The notes under the pieces are model-generated. The model did no database searches. It saw only the letters and a list, made by a program, of their open reading frames with translations, and was not told the origin of the DNA. From NCBI RefSeq assembly GCF_032854445.1, contig NC_088304.1, positions 18,609,704-18,673,703 of the forward strand: a DNA stretch of 64,000 nt. Direction: 5' to 3'. Position 1 is the first letter of the stretch. Each line of letters opens with the position of its first letter. This document shows positions 57,153-64,000 of the stretch, in pieces. Source of the stretch: Liolophura sinensis. Its lineage: Eukaryota; Mollusca; Polyplacophora; Chitonida; Chitonidae. The translations under genes were made by a program, and so were the position numbers.

Positions 57153-59486
57153 CAATCGGCCTTACAAGTGACGTCATTAGGGTACATATGTTATATCACT
57201 AGTTTAGCTTGCTGTGTGTCACTGTTTCTGAACACACTGGAGGAGAAAAGAGCGTAACTAGAAAAATCCATTCGGATAACTACAACTAAAAACATGCATC
57301 ATTACAGGACAGAGTCCGAAATTGCCATAATTCAGTGTTTTGGCCATGTGATATTCATTGAGATGGCGATAACACCACGGCGCGAAGCAATGACACGAAG
57401 CAATGACAACGCAACTGGGATGGAACGATACCAGCAGTACCGTATCGTCGCTTCGCTGTATCGTGTCATCACTTCCCTGCATCTGTCTATTGCTTCGTAC
57501 TATCGCACCATTACATGGTTCTATCACTTGATGTTAGTGTCTTTTTTTTCTGTGATCACCGTTGTTTGCAAACTTGGTGACATTGCCCTCCTTACATTGC
57601 CAGATAACGTTGATCAATTCAGCTGTCCAGACGAGACTACAGAATGCAAACATTTGACCAGGATTCAGCTTGATTTGATTCTGATCTTGACCAGTGCTGA
57701 CCTACGTGACCGTATCATTGACAGATGAAGACCTCTGTGATCCAGGTGACAACTGTGTCACTCAAGGTCACACCCCTCCTAAACATTGTTATCGTGACAG
57801 GAAAAAAATTGGGTAGAACCCGATGGAGACCACCCACACGTTGCTTGCTGGAAGACCCTCGCACGTGTGTCCGACGAGCATGACCATAATCTATGCGTTA
57901 AAAGAGACATTTTTATACCGGTCATGAACTTAAATTGACGTTCCAGGTCAACAAACCACCAACGCACTAAGAAAGTATGTAAAGTAAGAAATTTTAAAAT
58001 TATTAAGAAATTGTGTGCTGTTAACCAGAAACGTTTCATGACTCCGGGAAAACCTTTGGCAATCAGCTTTATGTTGTCTTCTTCTCCTGATGCTTCTTAC
58101 ATGTGTTTAGACAGAGTTTTGGGAGATAAAAGTTAATGTATCCCGGCAAACGTTTAAGGGGATTCGAGTTTTTGTAGGTCAAATGGCAAATGCACAAACG
58201 CTTCTTTTTTCAGCGGATTTTTTTTAGGTCAAGCTTTGATTTGCGTCATGCGCAAAGGTCAAAATACTACCTACTTGCACACGCGCCAAGAACAGGCATT
58301 TTATTTTAGAGTAGCTTCTCAAGGTATACGAATCAGGTGAGCACAAGCGTCATTTCCATGTTTGTACGGGATCTATTATTAATTATTTGTTCAGAGAACA
58401 AAAGGCGCGTCTGATCAACAAATGAGCCCGAAGTTTAAAACGTGGCAGTTTTCCAGTCACAATTAAGAATTCATCAGGAGGCGCTGGTAAGTGCAAACAT
58501 GTTTACAAATGCTAATATGGCTGATATGGCGCTGATATATCTATAGTAGCCATTCATTTTATTTCTTTTCTCAGGTAGTGTTGTTATTTATCCCAGCTTA
58601 AAACAGTTTGAAAAAAATCGACAAATAATTCTAAAGGGTATCAAATTTACCAAAACATTTTATTTAAACATTCCTGGTACCAGAAACCGTTGTTTGTGTT
58701 CTATTTGAGCCCTTCGCCTACTGACGTCAAAATAGTTCATCACTCTACGCACAGACCTACAAAATCAATAGAAACATCTAAATAAGCAATAACGGTTCTT
58801 TTACTATGGATATTAACAATGAAAGAGGATGCTAAAACCGCGAGTAAACAACTTCGCCCCAATAAGTTCTTTAAAGGTAGGGAATTAAAGTGTTGTTTTT
58901 TTGTTGTTTTTTTTTTCAGGCAAAAGTACAGAACTGGACACTAAAGCGCCATGCATTAAAGCGCCATTTCTGCTTTGAAGGTTTAACCATAAATCAGGTT
59001 CCCATAAATCAGGTGTTGTGCTGTGGACACTGTAGCCCTTCACTCGTGGGATCGTTAGTTCAGATCTGACATCCATTGAATTCGCGCTTTCCACTGAGAA
59101 ATGAAACACATGTATCACGTTGGCATTTATCCATGGGTTATTTGCTCATAAATAGAAGGGACACAGGCTGTTTTGTTAATAAAATGTAACTGTCTTAAAT
59201 AAATCTCAAAACAATACTTCTGAATTTCGCAACTTTTTTTCTGACGGATTTTATTATCACTTGAATGTTTTAGGTTAGACTAATGTCAAAACTCTGTATT
59301 TCATGGTGACTTATGATTTACAGAATGACCAAAAACTTAGAAACGTAGAAAAATAACTAGCCAACAGAGCAGCTTGGATAAAGCTGCGACAGCTGAGTTC
59401 GAACGCGGGTTCTCATTGGTCATGAGCTTGTGGTGTAACTGTCAAGACCTGGGCTGATTCCTCGTAGGCCCGGGGGTGAGGGGAGG

Positions 59487-59730
59487 GGGGCTCCATGGCT
59501 CAGTTGGTTAGCGGGCTAGCGCAGCGTAATAACTCAGGAGCCTCTCAGCAATGCGGTCGCTGTGAGTTCAAGTCCACCTCATGCTGGCTTCCTCTCCGGC
59601 TGTACGTCGGAAGGCCTTCCAGCAACCTGCGGATGGACGTGGGTTTCCCCCTGGCTCTGCCCGCTTTCCTTCCACCATAATGTTGGCCGCCGTCGTATAA
59701 GTGAATCATAAAAAAATAAATAAATAAATC
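59487..59730 (+). repeat. SINE family A, full length
   Basis: tRNA-like head with CTCCATGGCTCAGTTGGTTA (A box) and GTGAGTTCAAGTCC (B box); body CTGGCTTCCTCTCCGGCTGT to CCGCCGTCGTATAAGTGAAT; AAATAAATAAAT tail. Confidence 0.92.
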
Positions 59731-60464
59731 CTCGTATGCGGGTTTCATTCCCTATGAGCACGGTAAAATAATAAAACAAGCCTGTCACGTGAACAGAAGA
59801 ATATGTTTATTCGGAACCCATGAAGGGGGGAGGGGTGGGGGGTAAACAAACCAGGGTGCGCGTCAGAGAGAAAAACTTTGAAATGAACAACTAGAGGTAG
59901 ATGGCCGTGAGGTGGAAACAAAATGCTTTTTTATCATGAATTATGCACAGTAAAGGAGGTTTTGGAATACCGAGACAAACCGATTGCAGTTACTCTCTCC
60001 TCATACGGAGTGAAAACAAAAAAGCATGACATTTACAGTCATGAATAAATGACTACAAGCCACATTTCGAACGTCCTAAAGGCAGGAGGGCAAGCCCTTA
60101 CGGCGTACTAACCGGTCTAGGGTAAATGTCTTTTAAACTGGGTGACGCAGTCAAACATTTCGGTCAGCCTGCAGAAAAGTCATAAAACTTGTGCCCGCTT
60201 AATAAGGTAAGAGCATTTCTGATGTCCTACTCCCAATGTTGTATAATCATCCATAAATGCAAAGTATCTTTAAAATGTTTTATCTTTACGAAATCTGATC
60301 GTGAGTTCAAATCTAACAGGATTCAGTGAAAAGAGCTATCGGCACATGAATGTGGCAGTTGTCTGAAGGATTTTAAAGATAATCAGCGACAACAGAGTCA
60401 AATGTCTTGGCTTAGTAATTGGCCACTAGAAGAAAATCGACGCGAGTCTTCTAAAACTGGACGT

Positions 60465-60988
60465 TTTATGTATTTCAGATGTCTAGACCCGGATGTTTAC
60501 ATATTTCAGATTTCTAGACCCGGATGTTTTATGTATTTCAGACCTCTAAACCAGGGCATTTTATATATTTCACACGTCTAGACTCACACGTTTTACAAAT
60601 ATCAGATATCCAGGTCCGGATGTTTACATATTTCAGACATCTTGACATGGATCTTTTACATATTTCAGACACCTCAACCCGGGTATTTTATGAATTTCGA
60701 ACCTCTAGGCCAGGATGCTTTATGTATATCACACATCTAGACCCGGATGTTTTATTTATTTCAGACATCTTGACTCAAATGTTTTACAAATATCAGACAT
60801 CTAGACCCGGATGTTAACATATTTCAGACTTCCAGACCCGGATGTTTTATGTATTTCATACATCTAGACCCAAATGTTTTATGTATTTCAAACTTCCACA
60901 CCCGGAGTTTCTATGTATTTAAGAACATCCACATCCAAATGTTTTATGTATTACAGATATTTAAAACCAGGTGTTTCATGTATTTCAG
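60465..60988 (+). repeat. 31-33 bp minisatellite ending on the exon 1 acceptor
   Basis: About 16 units of GTTTTATGTATTTCAGAC plus ATCTAGACCCGGAT. Many units keep TATTTCAG or a one-base variant. The last unit's TATTTCAG (60981-60988) is directly followed by the short leader and the ATG at 61000. Confidence 0.9.
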
Positions 60989-60999
60989 CCGTAGGGACA

Positions 61000-61082
61000 A
61001 TGGTTAAGGTTCCGGCAGGATCTATCCTGCTCGGTGTGGTGATACTAGTCACTGGATTTGCGAATAGTCAGAAATTTGGAGG
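61000..61082 (+). CDS. Exon 1 of second EMI gene: signal peptide
   Basis: ATG at 61000; donor GGAGG|GTAAGT, phase 2. The hydrophobic core ILLGVVILVTGF and QKFGG end align with exon 1 of the minus-strand gene. The exon probably begins at 60989 after TATTTCAG. Confidence 0.84.
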
Positions 61083-63541
61083 GTAAGTACATATATGAAC
61101 GAATGGATGGACGGACAGACGGTTGCATGCATAGAGGTATGTGTGATGGATGGATGCGCTGATGTGCGGATGTGTGTAAATGGATGGATGGATGGATGGG
61201 AGGGTTGGATAGAGAAAGAATAGATATGTGACTGGATGGTTGCACGGATGTATGAACGTATATTTCCACGAATGGATGGTTTAATTGATGGGAATATAGA
61301 TTGAATATATATATGGATGGATTAATGGATGGATGAGCTTGACACGCTATGACCTGTGTCGTTTTACACAGGTCATAGCGTGAGCTTGAGCTTGACACGC
61401 TATGACCTATGTCCTTGTACGAACATGGCTGTTCTTGACACGCTATGACCTGTGTCGTTTTACGGACATCGCTGTGCTTGACACGCTATGACCTGTGTCG
61501 TTTTACGAACATGACTGAGCTTGACACGCTATGACTTGCGTCGTTTTACGGACATCTCTGAGCTTGACACGCTATGACCTGTGTCGTTTTATGGACATCG
61601 CTGAGCTTGAAACTCTATGACCTGTGTCGTTTTACGGACATCTCTGAGCTTGACACGCTATGACTTGCGTCGTTTTACGGACATCGCTGAGCTTGACACG
61701 CTATGACCTGTGTCGTTTTACGGACATCGCTGAGCCTGACACGCTATGACCTGTGTCGTTTTACGGACATCGCTGAGCTTGACACGCTATGACCTGTGTC
61801 GTTTTACGGACATCGCTGTGCTTGACACGCTATGACCTGTGTCGTTTTACGAACATGACTGAGCTTGACACGCTATGACTTGCGTCGTTTTACGGACATC
61901 GCTGAGCTTGACACGCTATGACCTGTGTCGTTTTATGGACATCGCTGAGCTTGAAACTCTATGACCTGTGTCGTTTTACGGACATCTCTGAGCTTGACAC
62001 GCTATGACTTGCGTCGTTTTACGGACATCGCTGAGCTTGACACGCTATGACCTGTGTCGTTTTACGGACAACCCTGAGCTTGACACTCGATGACCTGTGT
62101 CGTTTTACGGACATGACTGAGCTTGAAACGCTATGACCTGTGTCGTTTTACGGATATCGCTGAGCTAAGGCTATGACCTGTGTCGTTTTACGGACTTCGA
62201 TAGGCTTGACATGCTATGACCTGTGTCGTTTTACGGACATCGCTGAGCTTGACACGCTATGACCTGTGTCGTTTTACGGACATCGCTGAGCTTGACACGC
62301 TATGACCTGCGTCCTTGTACGGACATCGCTGAGCTTGACACGCTATGACATGTGTCGTTTTACGGACATCGATGAGATTGACCCGCTATGACCTGCGTCG
62401 TTTTACGGACATCGCTGAACTTGACACGCTATGACCTGTGTCCTTGTACGGACATCGCTGAACTTGACACGCTTTGACCTGCATCGTTTTACGGACATCG
62501 CTGAACTTGACACGCTTTGACCTGCATCTTTTTACGGACTTCTGAGCTTGACACGCTTTGACCTGTGTCGTTTTACGGACGTCTTTATATACATAGATTG
62601 GTAAATACAGATTTTTTATTTTCACAGAAAAAACGTTTGTCAGTTGACAAAGGTCACATTTGTCGCTGAGGAAAGATATAAAACAGCATGTGGTTTAAAA
62701 TGGGGATGGAAGAAGTGCACCCGGAAGAGGTAAGGCATAACTTTTTTCTTAAGTTTTTTCTCTGGGTAAACAAAGTCAGTTTATGGCTCGCTTGTTCAAA
62801 GTTTTACATGTTTGTCCAAACATATCATTTGTTAGTGGGTTACTGTAGTCCTTTATATTGTTGAGTTTATCTTATATAATCTAATTTTAACTTACATAGT
62901 CCGAAAGTAAGCGGTAAATTCACCTTTCAAAATTCTTAGGGCCCGAATGAAACAATTTATTCTCCAAATTTCAAAATATGGCCTGATGTCGAAACAGCCA
63001 TAACTGTGTGTAGATTTAAACAGTTGGATCCAACTTTCTAGAGAAAATGCTTTAAATCAGGCTGTTTGTCATTTGCTTGGCACATGACGGTGGTTTTATC
63101 CATCACAGGGACCCCGTGGTGTAGTATTTAGCGTGTTGACACAAATGCCCATGAGTCTGAGTTGAATTTCAGCTCATGCTGGCTTCCTATTCAGCCGGAC
63201 GCCTGCCAGCAACCTGCGCATGGTCGTGGTTTCCCCCCTGGGGTTTCCTTCCACTATAATGCTGGCCGCCTTCGTATAAGTGAAATATTGTAGAGTACAT
63301 AATAAAACACAAATCAAATAAATAAATAAATAATAAAAAGAAGTAAAATAGCATTTAAATATATAAATCTCCCCATCACAAACCTGATAGCCGTCGTTAA
63401 ACACAAGCCAAATAAATAAATGAAGTTTTCATATTTTCTTCATTTGGAACAGGTACCACACCAAGTACAAGGCGGCGAATTTGCCTAAGTGTTGTGATGG
63501 GTGGGTGACACAGAATGCCGGCGATACAGACTGCGATCTAC
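61000..63541 (+). CDS. Second EMI-domain gene, 5' end (divergent paralogue)
   Basis: Three exons recognised: 61000-61082 (signal peptide), 62628-62729 and 63453-63541 (EMI halves), with intron phases 2, 2 and then 1. The protein begins MVKVPAGSILLGVVILVTGF, is cleaved near ANS|QKFGG, and continues KNVCQLTKVTFVAEER ... LPKCCDGWVTQNAG ... CDL. EMI domains occur N-terminally in multimeric extracellular proteins. The phase-1 exit suits EGF modules, but the downstream exons lie beyond the window, so whether this is another giant receptor or a short EGFL7-like protein cannot be told. Orientation is head-to-head with the minus-strand gene, start codons 5.5 kb apart. Confidence 0.83.
61098..61335 (+). 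repeat. ATGG/GGATG-rich simple repeat
   Basis: Imperfect GGAT/GATG repetition (GGATGGATGGATGGATGGGA) at the start of intron 1 of the plus-strand gene. Confidence 0.8.
61330..62585 (+). repeat. 43-bp minisatellite, about 29 copies
   Basis: Unit GACACGCTATGACCTGTGTC GTTTTACGGACATCGCTGAG CTT, highly homogeneous, filling most of intron 1. Near its left end is a perfect 17-bp inverted repeat (61343-61382). It stops about 40 bp before the EMI exon acceptor and does not include it. Confidence 0.93.
62628..62729 (+). CDS. Exon 2 of second EMI gene: first half of EMI
   Basis: TTTTCACAG|A (phase 2) ... AAGAG|GTAAGG (phase 2), 102 nt. KNVCQLTKVTFVAEERYKTA, then CGLKWGWKKC. Confidence 0.85.
63109..63335 (+). 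repeat. SINE family A, diverged head
   Basis: Head decayed (CCCCGTGGTGTAGTATTTAG), body CTCATGCTGGCTTCCTATTC, GGCCGCCTTCGTATAAGTGA, tail AAATAAATAAATAAAT; intron 2 of the plus-strand gene. Confidence 0.85.
63453..63541 (+). CDS. Exon 3 of second EMI gene: second half of EMI
   Basis: TGGAACAG|G (phase 2) ... CTAC|GTGGGT (phase 1), 89 nt. YHTKYKAANLPKCCDGWVTQ, then CDL; same core cysteines and phases as 53031-53116. Confidence 0.85.
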
Positions 63542-63743
63542 GTGGGTTTAATTTTTCTTTCTTTTTTTCTTTTGTAAATTTATGTGCAATAATTTGTACA
63601 TTTTAAACTAATTTCTAGTTATTTCTCTGCAGGAGTAGCTAATATTACCTGTTGTCTCTCTTCTGGGCATCCGATAGGTAGACAAGGATTTGTGTCGTCC
63701 GCCGTTTTGTCACGCAAACTACGTCCACAATGTAAACTAAGGA

Positions 63744-64000
63744 GGGGGCCTCGGTGGCTAAGTTGGTTAGCGCGCTAGCACAACGTAATGACCCAGGAGT
63801 CTTTCACCAATGCGGTCGATATGAGTTCAAGTCCAGCTCATGCTGGCTTCCTCTCCGGCCGTAAGTGGGCAGGTCTGTCAGCAACCTGCGGATGGTCTTG
63901 GGTTTCACCCTGGCTCTGCCCAGTTTCCACCCACCATAATGCTGGTCGCCGTCGTATAAATGAAATATTCTTGAGTACGGCGAAAAACACCAATCAAATA
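63744..64000 (+). repeat. SINE family A, full length, cut by window end
   Basis: GGCCTCGGTGGCTAAGTTGG head, ATGAGTTCAAGTCCAGCTC B-box region, complete body, ending CACCAATCAAATA at the last base. Confidence 0.92.

Larger units (their letters stand above)
55490..60988. other. Intergenic region between divergent EMI genes
   Basis: Contains SINE-A copies (56595-56900, 59487-59730), an inverted-repeat element (56988-57152), a G-rich tract at 59815-59845 and the 31-33 bp array before the plus gene. Upstream non-coding exons and both promoters should lie here, but I cannot place a TATA box or transcription start with confidence. No other gene is supported. Confidence 0.55.

Noticed and set aside
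57294-57728. 144-codon frame on the plus strand
   Set aside because: No recognisable domain, overlaps repeat-like DNA and has no splice or homology support.
61330-62585. CRISPR-like regular array
   Set aside because: Units are contiguous 43-bp repeats without unique spacers, in a eukaryotic intron.
63639-63684. Possible exon 4 of the second EMI gene (CTCTGCAG|GA ... ATAG|GTAGAC)
   Set aside because: Phases fit, but the 14-15 residues do not resemble an EGF start. Kept out until RNA evidence exists.

Overview
The window is animal nuclear DNA. It has multi-exon genes with GT-AG introns, modular extracellular domains on phase-1 exons, about 20 copies of a tRNA-derived SINE ending in AAATAAATAAAT, a decayed Tc1-type transposon and many minisatellites. 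The lectin/EGF/EMI gene content and the SINE type suggest a marine lophotrochozoan, most likely a mollusc. That placement is inference; no species can be named from sequence alone.

Layout. (1) 357-4544 (+): the 3' part of a gene for a secreted C-type lectin with a C-terminal PAN/apple domain. (2) 4545-23077: no gene I can support. It holds a frameshifted C-type-lectin exon copy on the minus strand (9686-9896), a pair of foldback elements (one copy is at 2036-2470 inside the lectin gene), several SINEs and low-complexity DNA. (3) 23078-55489 (-): one very large gene that I assembled as 29 exons. All intron phases match and the total is exactly 8310 nt (2769 codons plus stop). Order: signal peptide, EMI domain, 20 EGF modules (14 of them in strictly alternating plain/calcium-binding pairs), a large unrecognised ectodomain on exons of 1213 and 3765 nt that includes a coiled coil, a Cys-rich block, a furin-type RRRKRR site and two Ig domains, one fibronectin type III domain, one transmembrane helix and a short cytoplasmic tail. 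(4) 55490-60988: a 5.5-kb intergenic region between two head-to-head genes. (5) 61000-63541 and beyond (+): the 5' end of a second EMI gene whose first three exons have the same split and the same intron phases (2, 2, 1) as the minus-strand gene.

The most unusual feature is where the tandem repeats sit. In the minus-strand gene, four different exons (EMI exon 2, EGF exons 4, 10 and 11) have their 3' end together with the 5' splice site copied downstream, as arrays with units of 88, 70, 45 and 36 bp. The 45- and 36-bp units keep the reading frame and carry many copies of a good splice donor. In the plus-strand paralogue a 31-33 bp array ends exactly on the 3' splice site just before the start codon. 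Splice-site-bearing minisatellites in both members of a divergent EMI gene pair are the main candidate for something undescribed.
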